The notes beneath the pieces were generated by a model. That model had not been told where the DNA came from. It saw only the letters and a list, made by a program, of their open reading frames with translations, and made no database searches. Positions 45,057-52,874 of a stretch of DNA of 64,000 bases are shown here, in pieces. The position numbers and the translations under genes were made by a program. The stretch covers positions 122,357 through 186,356 of the forward strand of contig NZ_JAEUYX010000002.1 of assembly GCF_016798225.1 (NCBI RefSeq), written 5' to 3'. The DNA is from Anaerococcus sp. mt242. GTDB taxonomy: Bacteria; Bacillota; Clostridia; Tissierellales; Peptoniphilaceae. The first letter of the stretch is position 1; each line of letters starts with the position of its first letter.

Positions 45057-45086
45057 ATTATAGCAAACATTTCCACTTTATGGCAA
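45057..45086 (-). promoter_or_regulatory. promoter of tmk operon, predicted leaderless
   Basis: Minus strand TTGCCA, 18 nt, TATAAT with TG extension (TGCTATAAT); 6 nt separate the -10 from the ATG at 45050. The -35 abuts the rplY terminator tail. Confidence 0.72.
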
Positions 45087-45091
45087 TAAAA

Positions 45092-45109
45092 AAAGACCCT
45101 AGGGCCTTT
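45092..45109 (-). terminator. terminator of rplY
   Basis: AAAGGCCC / GGGTCTTT palindrome (tight loop) followed by TTTT on the minus strand. Confidence 0.75.
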
Positions 45110-45115
45110 AAATTA

Positions 45116-45775
45116 TTATTCAGCGTTTTCTGCTTCTTCACCATCTTCTGTTTCTTCAACAGTTGGTACATTAGCAGCATCAACATCTTCTGCTTCTTCA
45201 TCTTCTGGAATTTCTTCTTCAGTTGTTTCTTGTAGTGAGCAGATTACTTCATCTTCTTCTTCAAGAATTGTGATGTTTTCATTTCCAAAGATATCTAAAT
45301 CAGCAACAGTTCTGTTATCTCCTATTTCGAATTCAGTAATGTCAACTTCAGCTGTTTGTGGAATGTATTTAGGTAGACATTCTACTTCAATTGTATCTAG
45401 ATTTTGAACTAATACTGCTTGATCAACTTTTAGATCTTCTCTTCCTAATAATACAACTGGAACGCTAACTCTGATTGTTTCGTTTTGGTTGATTGCTTGG
45501 AAATCGATGTGTAAGTATTGGTTTTTGTATGGATGTGTTTGGTAATCTTTAATAAGTACGTCTTTGTTTTCTCCATCAACATCTAATGTGATGATTGTAG
45601 ATGTACCTGCTTGTCTTAAAATTTTATCGAAGTCTCTAGATGTAACTGTTACATTAAGATTATCTTCACCTTTGGCATAAACAACGCCTGGAATTAATTC
45701 TTCAGCTCTTAACTTATTAACTTTATTTTTTCCAGTAACTTCTCTGTTATTTGCATTTAATACTAAGTCTGCCAT
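45116..45775 (-). CDS. rplY: 50S ribosomal protein L25 / general stress protein Ctc
   Basis: Two-domain L25 of the TL5/Ctc type, 219 aa. Residues 1-92 form the 5S rRNA-binding L25 domain (LRAEELIPGVVYAKGEDN, YKNQYLHIDFQAI), then the beta-rich TL5 domain (VPVVLLGREDLKVDQ), and a very acidic Glu/Asp-rich tail. AGGAGG precedes the ATG, with a near-consensus promoter further up. Stress control by SigB is known in Bacillus but no such site is evident. Confidence 0.93.
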   Translation of the reverse strand: MADLVLNANNREVTGKNKVNKLRAEELIPGVVYAKGEDNLNVTVTSRDFDKILRQAGTSTIITLDVDGENKDVLIKDYQTHPYKNQYLHIDFQAINQNETIRVSVPVVLLGREDLKVDQAVLVQNLDTIEVECLPKYIPQTAEVDITEFEIGDNRTVADLDIFGNENITILEEEDEVICSLQETTEEEIPEDEEAEDVDAANVPTVEETEDGEEAENAE

Positions 45776-45806
45776 ATTCCCTCCTATTATATTTTCATAC
45801 TGACTA

Positions 45807-45835
45807 ATTATACCCTAAAATCTCATACTTTACAA
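45807..45835 (-). promoter_or_regulatory. promoter of rplY
   Basis: Minus strand TTGTAA, 17 nt, TATAAT. Confidence 0.8.
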
Positions 45836-45902
45836 TGCTTTGTTTTTATAATATGATATTAATTAGATAAATAACTATTCTTAAAATTTTAAGGAGAAAA
45901 AT

Positions 45903-46424
45903 ATGACTAATAGAGTTATAAAGTTTGGACAACTTGATTTAACCATTGACGGTCAAATGCTTGATATAAATGATAAGGCTCCTAATTTTAAAGGAAAATT
46001 AGAAGATCTTTCAGATTATGATTTTTATAATAATGAAAAAGGTAAAGTAAAGATTATTTCAGCAGTACCTTCTCTTGATACATCAGTTTGTGAACTTCAA
46101 ACATTTTTATTATCTAAAAATGAAGAAAATTTCCCAGAGGATTTTTCTGTAATCACTATTTCAAATGATTTGCCTTTTGCTCAAAAACGTTTTGAAAAAG
46201 AAAAAGATATTTCAAAAGTAAAGTTAGTATCAGATTACCTATATGAAGATTTCGCCAAAAAATATTCGCTTTTTATAAATGAATTAAAATTAATAAATAG
46301 AGCTATTTTTGTTGTTGATAAAGATAATGTGATTAGACACGTTGAATACTTAAAACAAAATACAGAATTGCCTGATGTAGAAAAGGCGTTAGATATTGCT
46401 TTAAATCTTACAAAAACAAATTAA
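45903..46424 (+). CDS. tpx: thiol peroxidase, one-cysteine variant
   Basis: Peroxiredoxin of the Tpx family (173 aa) reducing peroxides. The peroxidatic Cys63 lies in VPSLDTSVCELQT, equivalent to PSIDTGVC of E. coli Tpx, with the conserved DLPFAQKRF stretch later. In E. coli the resolving Cys follows that stretch (RFC); here it is Glu98 (RFEKE), and no other Cys exists in the protein. It must therefore be reduced directly by a small thiol or a redoxin partner. AAGGAG precedes the ATG; single gene, divergent from rplY. Confidence 0.92.
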   Translation: MTNRVIKFGQLDLTIDGQMLDINDKAPNFKGKLEDLSDYDFYNNEKGKVKIISAVPSLDTSVCELQTFLLSKNEENFPEDFSVITISNDLPFAQKRFEKEKDISKVKLVSDYLYEDFAKKYSLFINELKLINRAIFVVDKDNVIRHVEYLKQNTELPDVEKALDIALNLTKTN

Positions 46425-46455
46425 AACCCTTAAGATATTTACTCTTAAGGGTTTT
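46423..46455. terminator. bidirectional terminator, tpx / FemAB-like gene
   Basis: AAAACCCTTAAG / CTTAAGGGTTTT with a 9-nt loop. Confidence 0.9.
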
Positions 46456-46457
46456 TC

Positions 46458-47444
46458 TTATTTTAAAAATTCTTCATATTTTTCTCTATCATAAACGACG
46501 TCTAATTCACCAATAAAGTTAGTATATCTGTCAGGATAGCAAAATCCTTCTTTAAATCTATACAAACCATCTTTTGAATCAAGGGAAAAAGTACCACCAA
46601 AGTCAAAATAGTCATATCCATTTTCACGGCACCATTTAATTTCTTCCCATATCATATTAAAGTTTGGCATTTTGTTTCTCATTTCATTTGAACTAGCTGC
46701 ATATAAATAATACACTTTATTACCATATGGTATTAATAAAGATGCTGACAATGCTTGGTCTTCAAAATAAGAAGTAAATATAGTTCCATCCAGATGCTCA
46801 ATCAATCTTTTAAAATATTCTTTTGGTCTATGTCCAATTTCTTGTCTATCGGCCATAATTTTTGTTAATTCATAAAATTTATCCAAAGTTTTATCATTGG
46901 TTTCTTTTACTGTTTTTATATCATTTCTATAGGATTTTCTAATGTTTCTGCGAGTGGCGGATGAAAAACTTTCAAATAGTTCATCTTCACTCATACCAGA
47001 AATTGGTAAAATCATATTGTATCTAGGTTGTGTAAAAGAATGTGGATTCGTTCCATAAGTTCTAAAATCATATCCTCTTTTTTCATATTCATAAACAGCC
47101 TTTTCGTCAAAAATAACTTCTGGATCTAGTCTTAACAAGAATGCGTCATACTTTTCTTTTAAAACTTCAGATTCCTTTATTAGAGAATCAACAAGATTAT
47201 AGTTTTTGAAATCACAAACTGGACCACGTGGTGCATATAGAAAATACTTTCCATTAGGGTTTTGTATCCCTATTACACTCATAGCAGCGATAATTTGCTT
47301 ATTTTCCTCTATATAAACATAATCACTTGACCAATTATTCTTAATTTTAGCCCATGCTGGATCTTGCATAGGACTTCCATACTCAGATTGTCTTACAAAC
47401 TCTTTATATCTTTCAAAATCTTCCTTAGCTTCTACTAATGGCAT
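46458..47444 (-). CDS. FemAB-type peptidoglycan bridge aminoacyltransferase
   Basis: GNAT-fold enzyme (328 aa) that adds an amino acid from aminoacyl-tRNA to the lysine or similar side chain of lipid II. Family text includes GSPMQDPAWAKIKNNW, YAPRGPVCDF, LRLDPEV, FSSATRRNIRKSYRN and the end motif YDYFDFGGTFSLDSKDGLYRFK. At 328 aa it lacks the long coiled-coil arm of S. aureus FemA, so resembles FemX or the single-domain transferases. Start has AGGAG. It follows folD by 8 nt. Which amino acid it uses is not visible. Confidence 0.88.
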   Translation of the reverse strand: MPLVEAKEDFERYKEFVRQSEYGSPMQDPAWAKIKNNWSSDYVYIEENKQIIAAMSVIGIQNPNGKYFLYAPRGPVCDFKNYNLVDSLIKESEVLKEKYDAFLLRLDPEVIFDEKAVYEYEKRGYDFRTYGTNPHSFTQPRYNMILPISGMSEDELFESFSSATRRNIRKSYRNDIKTVKETNDKTLDKFYELTKIMADRQEIGHRPKEYFKRLIEHLDGTIFTSYFEDQALSASLLIPYGNKVYYLYAASSNEMRNKMPNFNMIWEEIKWCRENGYDYFDFGGTFSLDSKDGLYRFKEGFCYPDRYTNFIGELDVVYDREKYEEFLK

Positions 47445-47452
47445 TATCTCTC

Positions 47453-48241
47453 CTAATCAATCAAACTTTCTAAAAGAGTCAATGTTGTAATTGACCCTAT
47501 TCCTTTTTTGCTTGTTAGTACCTTCACATCTAAATCTTCTAACTGATCATAATTAATGTCACCTACTATCTTACCATTAACTACAGATGTTCCAACATCT
47601 ATTAAAACCTGCCCATCTTTAAAATAGTCTTTGACATAATAATTTGCCCTTCCTATAGCAGAAATAAATATATCAGAACCTAAGATAGCCTTGTGCGGAT
47701 CTGGGTAAGCACTATTTAAAACTGTAACATAAGCTCTATGTTTTGAACAGTAACTAGCTAGTGGTAGACCAATCAAATTTGTATTATTAGCAATAACTAT
47801 TCTCTTTTCTTTTATGCTAATATTATTATAATTTAAAAAATTTATTATCGCTTTTGGTGTTGCAGGAAGGCTATTAAGATCCCCTGTCATGCTTTTTCCC
47901 AAGGATTGAAAAGTAAATCCATCTATGTCTTTTAATTTAATATCTTTTCTTAAATCATCAAACTCTTTGGATGATCCAAAGGGTTGTAATAAGATAAAGG
48001 CATCCTTATCTTCAAAGTAATCTGTGTAGGCTAGGACATCATCATTATTTGAATCAGAGTTAAAAACTTTATCTTCATAAGGAATATCAAATTCTTTACA
48101 TCGCTTTATTATATATTTCTTATAAGACTCAACTTCTGCGGTCGCTTGTTTTGATAGGATGTGAAGGGTACTAGTTATATTTTTATTATTTAATTTTTTT
48201 ATTAAATTATTTTTTATATTATCTGTAGTTAAAATCTTCAT
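47453..48241 (-). CDS. folD: divergent FolD, methylenetetrahydrofolate dehydrogenase/cyclohydrolase
   Basis: Bifunctional one-carbon enzyme (262 aa; family about 280-300). Catalytic residues can be aligned: Tyr and Lys of SYKKYIIKR, Gln of LLQPFG, Asp of KDIDGF. The family text around them has drifted, however: QLPLP reads LQPFGSS, PCTP reads PATP, GRSxxVG reads NNTNLIG, and the C-terminal PGGVGPMT is KKGIGSIT. It may be fast-evolving or specialised. It starts 18 nt after thyX with no Shine-Dalgarno. Both use methylene-THF, so the pairing makes sense. Confidence 0.82.
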   Translation of the reverse strand: MKILTTDNIKNNLIKKLNNKNITSTLHILSKQATAEVESYKKYIIKRCKEFDIPYEDKVFNSDSNNDDVLAYTDYFEDKDAFILLQPFGSSKEFDDLRKDIKLKDIDGFTFQSLGKSMTGDLNSLPATPKAIINFLNYNNISIKEKRIVIANNTNLIGLPLASYCSKHRAYVTVLNSAYPDPHKAILGSDIFISAIGRANYYVKDYFKDGQVLIDVGTSVVNGKIVGDINYDQLEDLDVKVLTSKKGIGSITTLTLLESLID

Positions 48242-48259
48242 GTGTATACCATCTAAAAT

Positions 48260-49018
48260 CTAGATATTTAAATATTTTTCTCTTACTTCATTAGCCATGC
48301 CACAGGACATTTTTCCCTCAGGACATGGTCCAGTTACGCAAGATGGCCCAGCATTTTTAAATAAAGAAGGATAAATATCTTTACAAATTTTAACTATCTC
48401 ATAAGCTAAATTCCTAATCTCCCACTGAGCTCTATTACAACACCTTAAAGAGAAAAAATGTAATAAGGTCCTAGCATTCATTGTAAAAACTATTTTAGTT
48501 TCGCAAGCATTTGGAAATACATATCTTGCATCTTCAATCGATACTTTTTCAGCCTTACTTTTAGCTTCTTTTTCGGATAATCCATCTTTGATAAATTCAT
48601 TATAATTTTTTTCAAATAAAATATCTGTAAGATCAATATAAGCTTTTTGGTCAGATTCCATAGCTTTAATAAAAATATCTTTAGCCTGTGGGTCTTCTTC
48701 TATAGCTGGTGGAATAATAAATTCAAAGCTATCAATTTTTACATAACGTTGAGATTGTTGTGAATATGAAGCTAGTCTGTGTCTAACTAATTGGTGGGTA
48801 AGAGTTCTAGAAACTCCTTCTACTGCAAAAGTAAAGCTAGCATGTTCTAAGGGTGATTCATGACCTAGGTTAACTAGCATATTTATATATTTTTGAGTTG
48901 ACTCTTTATCTAATTTTTTATATATACCATCTATCCCAACTGGCGAATAGCAAAGTTTACCCGCGCTTGCTATTAGCTCTTCTGCATCGGGTGTGTAAGC
49001 TAATAATTTTACTTGCAT
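48260..49018 (-). CDS. thyX: FAD-dependent thymidylate synthase
   Basis: Flavoenzyme (252 aa) making dTMP from dUMP with methylene-THF and releasing THF, not dihydrofolate. The ThyX motif is [14 protein letters not shown] near residue 78, and the C-terminal arginines are in [20 protein letters not shown] precedes the ATG. It starts the run thyX-folD-FemAB-like. With the THF riboswitch/folT this fits a folate-scavenging anaerobe, though thyA could exist elsewhere. Confidence 0.95.
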   Translation of the reverse strand: MQVKLLAYTPDAEELIASAGKLCYSPVGIDGIYKKLDKESTQKYINMLVNLGHESPLEHASFTFAVEGVSRTLTHQLVRHRLASYSQQSQRYVKIDSFEFIIPPAIEEDPQAKDIFIKAMESDQKAYIDLTDILFEKNYNEFIKDGLSEKEAKSKAEKVSIEDARYVFPNACETKIVFTMNARTLLHFFSLRCCNRAQWEIRNLAYEIVKICKDIYPSLFKNAGPSCVTGPCPEGKMSCGMANEVREKYLNI

Positions 49019-49053
49019 TTAATTCTCCCCTTATTAATTATGACAATAAAAAA

Positions 49054-49067
49054 AGCCCATTAGGGCT
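49054..49067 (-). terminator. terminator of the NlpC/P60 gene
   Basis: AGCCC / GGGCT, TAAT loop, then seven T on the minus strand, 14 nt past the stop. Confidence 0.85.
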
Positions 49068-49080
49068 CTAATTATTCTAA

Positions 49081-50808
49081 CTAAAATATTCTTCTTGCAC
49101 CAGCAAATACTTTTTGATAGTAGTTGCTATATACGTTATCATATTTTACACCTGATTTTGGTGTTGATGCGTGGATAAATGTACCATCAGAACTTGTTAC
49201 AATTCCTACATGATCTATTCCACTACGATTTGAGAAGAATACTAAGTCTCCTGGTTGTAAATTATTAATGCCAACAGCATAACCATTGTTAAATTGAGCT
49301 TGAGATGAGTGTGGTAGGCTTACACCTAATTGATTATAAGCATAAACTACCAAACCTGAACAATCAAAACCTACTGAAGGATTAGCTGCTCCCCAAACAT
49401 ATGGACTACCAGCAAATTGACTAGCTATATTTGCAGCTTGTTGTCCATTTTGGTTTACAACTGGTGCTGGTTGATTAGCTTCTTCAACAACTTCTTCATC
49501 TACTACTTCTTCAACAACAGCTTTTTTATCATTTTGATTTTCATTTTGAGCTTGCGCTTCAACTACTTGTGCGCTTGCTTCTTTTACTTCTTCTTGAACT
49601 TGAGCTGGTTTAGAGTCTTCTTTTTTTACTTCTTCAGTTGTTAAATAGTATGCAGATACGAAGGCTGTTTTTCCATTATAAGTTGTTTTAACCCAACCAT
49701 CAGCAATTTCACCATCTACTTTATTTCCACTTGCTAATGTTCCGATGATGTTACCAGTTTTAGCTGCATCTCTAACATTTACAGCTGGAGTATTGTATAC
49801 CCAACCGCTAAAAGGTGTGCCATAAGCTACTGGTGTTTCTTCAACAACTTTTTCTTCTATTTTAGCTTCTTTTTCCTTTGCAGCTTGAACTTGTTTTTCT
49901 TCTTGGGCTTTGATCTCCTGAGCCTTTTTTTCTTCTTGGATTTTTTTAGCTTTAATAGAATCAACTAGAGTTTGAGGATATTCATTAGAAAGATATTTTA
50001 GATTTAGATATCCCTCATTTATTTTTAACCAATCTCCTTCAACTACTCCTTCCACTTTGTCCCCAGCTGCTAATGTTCTAATTGCATTAGTATTATCTTC
50101 CATTGATTTGCTTGATCTGATGTATAAAGCTTCTACATTTACAAATTTTGTGGCTTGTTCAACAGTAGATTCTTCAGTAGCTTGAGATTCTACTTCTGCA
50201 TCATTGTTATCAAGATAATTTGTAACTTCGTTATCAGCTTCTACTTCTTCTAATTGATCAGAATTAGCTGCTTCTAAGTTTTCATCTAGTTTGGAATCAT
50301 CATACATAATTACTTCTTCACTATTTGATTCTAAAGACTCATGAACTTCTTCAGATTCTTCTTCGATTTCTGGGAGTTCTGAATCATCATAAGCGGTTAC
50401 TGTTTCTTCTTCTACTGGAGTTTCATTTGAAGTTTCTTCTATGTATTCTACTTCTTGATCCTCTTGATTTTCTTGTTCTGCTGGGTCAGATTCTTCTTTT
50501 ATAACATTAATTACAGTTGTAGCAAGGATTTCTTTTGCGTTTTCCTCAATTTTTGCAACAGTTTCTTCTTGTTTTGAAGTATTTTTTGCTGTTCTTGTTT
50601 CGTTTGCTATAGCTGTATTTTTAAGATCATTTGTATAATCTGATTTTACTAAATTGTAATCATATGTGTTATCACTGTAATTAGGTGTAATCATTGTTTT
50701 AGTATTTTTATCAGATTCTAAATTGTTTATAGTTGAAGCGTATGCTGTAGCTCCTGCTGTTACGGCAGCAACTAATGATAAAGCTGCTCCAATTCTTTTT
50801 TTATTCAT
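49081..50808 (-). CDS. secreted NlpC/P60 peptidoglycan hydrolase with SH3 domains
   Basis: Exported wall hydrolase of 575 aa. The signal peptide (1-25, Ala-Ser-type cleavage near YAS) is followed by a long acidic, Glu/Val/Thr-rich, low-complexity region (about 60-240), a first bacterial SH3 domain (about 245-300), a Lys/Glu/Gln helix, a second SH3 domain (GWVYNTPAVNVRDAAKTG, about 340-395), a second acidic linker, and an NlpC/P60 domain (about 455-575) with Cys in GFDCSGLVVYAY, His in DHVGIV and His in FIHAS. It likely cuts stem peptides during cell separation. Strong promoter upstream; monocistronic. Confidence 0.93.
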   Translation of the reverse strand: MNKKRIGAALSLVAAVTAGATAYASTINNLESDKNTKTMITPNYSDNTYDYNLVKSDYTNDLKNTAIANETRTAKNTSKQEETVAKIEENAKEILATTVINVIKEESDPAEQENQEDQEVEYIEETSNETPVEEETVTAYDDSELPEIEEESEEVHESLESNSEEVIMYDDSKLDENLEAANSDQLEEVEADNEVTNYLDNNDAEVESQATEESTVEQATKFVNVEALYIRSSKSMEDNTNAIRTLAAGDKVEGVVEGDWLKINEGYLNLKYLSNEYPQTLVDSIKAKKIQEEKKAQEIKAQEEKQVQAAKEKEAKIEEKVVEETPVAYGTPFSGWVYNTPAVNVRDAAKTGNIIGTLASGNKVDGEIADGWVKTTYNGKTAFVSAYYLTTEEVKKEDSKPAQVQEEVKEASAQVVEAQAQNENQNDKKAVVEEVVDEEVVEEANQPAPVVNQNGQQAANIASQFAGSPYVWGAANPSVGFDCSGLVVYAYNQLGVSLPHSSQAQFNNGYAVGINNLQPGDLVFFSNRSGIDHVGIVTSSDGTFIHASTPKSGVKYDNVYSNYYQKVFAGARRIF

Positions 50809-50868
50809 TGGTAAATAGATCCCCTTCTTTACTGTTTTTTAAATAGTCTTGAAATTAAATCTGAATTT

Positions 50869-50897
50869 ATTTTATAATATCTTAACATTTGTGTCAA
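50869..50897 (-). promoter_or_regulatory. promoter of the NlpC/P60 gene
   Basis: Minus strand TTGACA, 17 nt, TAAAAT, about 60 nt before the ATG. Confidence 0.75.
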
Positions 50898-50914
50898 GAA
50901 AAAGTTACAAAAAA

Positions 50915-51003
50915 ATTACACTTTTATAGAATTTTGTTATATATATTGGTCTTTATGAGAATATAAGCAAATATATATAAAATCTATTCGATAAAAGTGT
51001 AAT
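50915..51003. repeat. 89-nt imperfect palindrome between rnpB and the NlpC/P60 promoter
   Basis: Perfect 13-bp arms ATTACACTTTTAT (50915-50927) and its complement (50991-51003) flank an inner, imperfect AT-rich pairing (ATTTTGTTATATATATTG against CAAATATATATAAAAT). It could fold as a long hairpin. No target duplication is evident. It lies just upstream of the hydrolase promoter and past the rnpB terminator, so it is outside both transcripts as I read them. Role unknown. Confidence 0.6.
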
Positions 51004-51021
51004 AATTTTAAATATTAAAAA

Positions 51022-51041
51022 ACAAAATAATTACATTTTGT
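51022..51041 (-). terminator. likely terminator of rnpB
   Basis: AT-rich hairpin ACAAAAT / ATTTTGT with TTTTTT on the minus strand, 14 nt past the RNA 3' end. Confidence 0.55.
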
Positions 51042-51054
51042 AATAGTTATGTAA

Positions 51055-51388
51055 GGAGCAAATCTATAAGCCGTGTTCTGTATTAGACAATCATCTATCT
51101 AGACTTGCTGTTACCAACAAGTTCAAGCGAACTACCATTCTGGATCAAAGCCGAGCAAGCTTTGTTTATCATCCCTTTGTTCTTGCACCGGATGGGGTTT
51201 ACATAGCCTATATGTCACCATATAGCTGGTGAGCTCTTACCTCGCCATTCCAACCTTACCAAAAATTTTGGCGGTATACTTTCTGTTGCACTTGCCTGAA
51301 GATCACTCCTACTTGACGTTATCAAGCATCCTGCTCTGTGGTGCACGGACTTTCCTCGTACTAAGCCGCGATTGTCTGATTTACTCCA
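51055..51388 (-). ncRNA. rnpB: RNase P RNA, class A type
   Basis: Catalytic RNA for tRNA 5' processing, about 334 nt. Helix P1 pairs GGAGTAAATC at the 5' end with GATTTGCTCC at the 3' end. Universal blocks are GAGGAAAGTCC (CR I), ACAGAAAGTATACCGCC, GGTAAGAGCTCACC, CCCCATCCGG with GCAAG, and the 3' ACAGAACACGGCTTATAG. The ACAGAAA-to-GGTAAG architecture with these spacings fits the ancestral A type over the Bacillus B type. Ends are set from P1 and may be off by a few nt. Confidence 0.94.
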
Positions 51389-51429
51389 CACTTTATTTTA
51401 CCTTTTATTAAATATTTGTAAAATTTATA

Positions 51430-52200
51430 TTATATAAAAGTTCTAAATGTATCTTCTTTTGAGTAAGTATATATTTTAGAATCAGTCATTTTACTTATTA
51501 GATCTTGAAGTTTATAAATAATATGATTTTCGCTTGCAAAATGCCCCGGATCAATTATTAAAAGCCCCTTATCACTATAATCCATGGCTTCATGATACTT
51601 TACATCTGCAGTAACTATAGCATCTATATCCAGTTTTAGACAATCATCAAATAATTCAGCCCCAGCTCCTCCACATACAGCAAGTCTTTTTATTTTTTTG
51701 TTCATATCTCCATAGCAAATAACTGCTCTTGCATTTAGCTTTTCTTTTATATTCTTAGCAAGACTTTGAACATTTATCTCATCTATGTCCTCAAACCTCC
51801 CAAGTCCAGGGTCTTGTCCAATTTCTAATATCTCAGTATTTTTTAATCCTAATATATCTGCTAAGTTATCATTTAGACCATCATTAGCCTTGTCTAAATT
51901 TGTATGCATTGAATAAACGCTGATATCGTTTTTAATAACTTTTTCTAGTCTACTATAGAATTTATCAGTAAAATCAATGTATCTTATATCATTAAATATA
52001 TATGGATGATGAGTAACTATAAGGTTGCAATTATTTTTAATAGCTTCATCTATACCTTCTTCTTCAAGGTCAAGACTAATCATAACATTTTTAAGTTCAT
52101 TGCTAGGATCTCCTATTTGTAAGCCAGAGTTATCCCATTGTTCTTGCAAGTCTAAAGGGTATTTTTCTTCTAATTTCTTTATTAATTCTCTAATTTCCAT
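51430..52200 (-). CDS. Nif3-like dinuclear metal center protein (DUF34)
   Basis: Conserved protein of 256 aa with a binuclear metal site: His in VTHHPYIF, later HTNLDKANDG, and the C-terminal DPGHFASE. At 256 aa it lacks the CutA-like insertion found in YqfO of B. subtilis. Function is unsettled; GTP cyclohydrolase I-like activity has been claimed for some relatives. Start lies 18 nt inside trmK, whose end supplies GAGGT. Classic dnaG-rpoD-trmK-nif3 order. Confidence 0.93.
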   Translation of the reverse strand: MEIRELIKKLEEKYPLDLQEQWDNSGLQIGDPSNELKNVMISLDLEEEGIDEAIKNNCNLIVTHHPYIFNDIRYIDFTDKFYSRLEKVIKNDISVYSMHTNLDKANDGLNDNLADILGLKNTEILEIGQDPGLGRFEDIDEINVQSLAKNIKEKLNARAVICYGDMNKKIKRLAVCGGAGAELFDDCLKLDIDAIVTADVKYHEAMDYSDKGLLIIDPGHFASENHIIYKLQDLISKMTDSKIYTYSKEDTFRTFI

Positions 52201-52874
52201 CTATTTTTTACCTCATTTATTGCTTTAAGTCTTGCATTTAATTTATCAAGGCCGTCATTATTTGCTGATTTTTCTATAATATCATTTTTAAATTTAATAT
52301 TTTTTTTATAATCTATTTTGATTTTATCTGCAAGTAAAATGCTTTTCTTATCTATATTTTCAAATCCATAATAAATATCAGCTAAAGATAAATCTTGGTG
52401 TTTTCCGTATGAGACTTTAAGTATGTCATAATATTTTCCATGCTCAAATGTTAAGAAGTCTCTTATTATTTCAAAGTTATTTATATTTAAATATTCTCTT
52501 AGCCTTTCTGTTGCAATATTGGATGCCAAAATCATATAATCTAAATTTTTAGCAAAATCTAAACTTTGATCTATAATTTCAATAATAGTATTGCCACCCA
52601 TTCCTGCTATTATAGCCACTTGATTATCATTCTTTTCTACACCATTAAATCCATCTGTAACTTTGGTTTTTATAATTTTTCTTAACTCATCATCAAGCCT
52701 ATCTTCAAGCTTTTTAAGAGAAGGAGCAGATATATCTGTTGCAAGTATATTAGTACTTATTCCGTTTTTTGCCAAATATAAAGGAACCAATCCATGATCG
52801 GTTCCTATATCTATAACATTTTTGCCACTATCAATTATATTAATTATTTCCATTAATCTTTTTTTATCATTCAT
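52182..52874 (-). CDS. trmK: tRNA (adenine-22-N1)-methyltransferase
   Basis: SAM-dependent enzyme (230 aa) modifying A22 in tRNA. SAM motif VIDIGTDHGLVPLYLA near residue 20, then VAIIAGMGGNTIIEII and LASNIATERLREYL. The C-terminal helical part is normal. ATG overlaps the rpoD stop as TAATG. Family assignment is strong from both sequence and order. Confidence 0.95.
   Translation of the reverse strand: MNDKKRLMEIINIIDSGKNVIDIGTDHGLVPLYLAKNGISTNILATDISAPSLKKLEDRLDDELRKIIKTKVTDGFNGVEKNDNQVAIIAGMGGNTIIEIIDQSLDFAKNLDYMILASNIATERLREYLNINNFEIIRDFLTFEHGKYYDILKVSYGKHQDLSLADIYYGFENIDKKSILLADKIKIDYKKNIKFKNDIIEKSANNDGLDKLNARLKAINEVKNRWKLEN

Noticed and set aside
49417..49644. Phe/Tyr-rich plus ORF opposite the NlpC/P60 gene
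   Set aside because: Antisense of the Glu/Lys-rich linker, which gives Phe, Tyr and Ser by chance.
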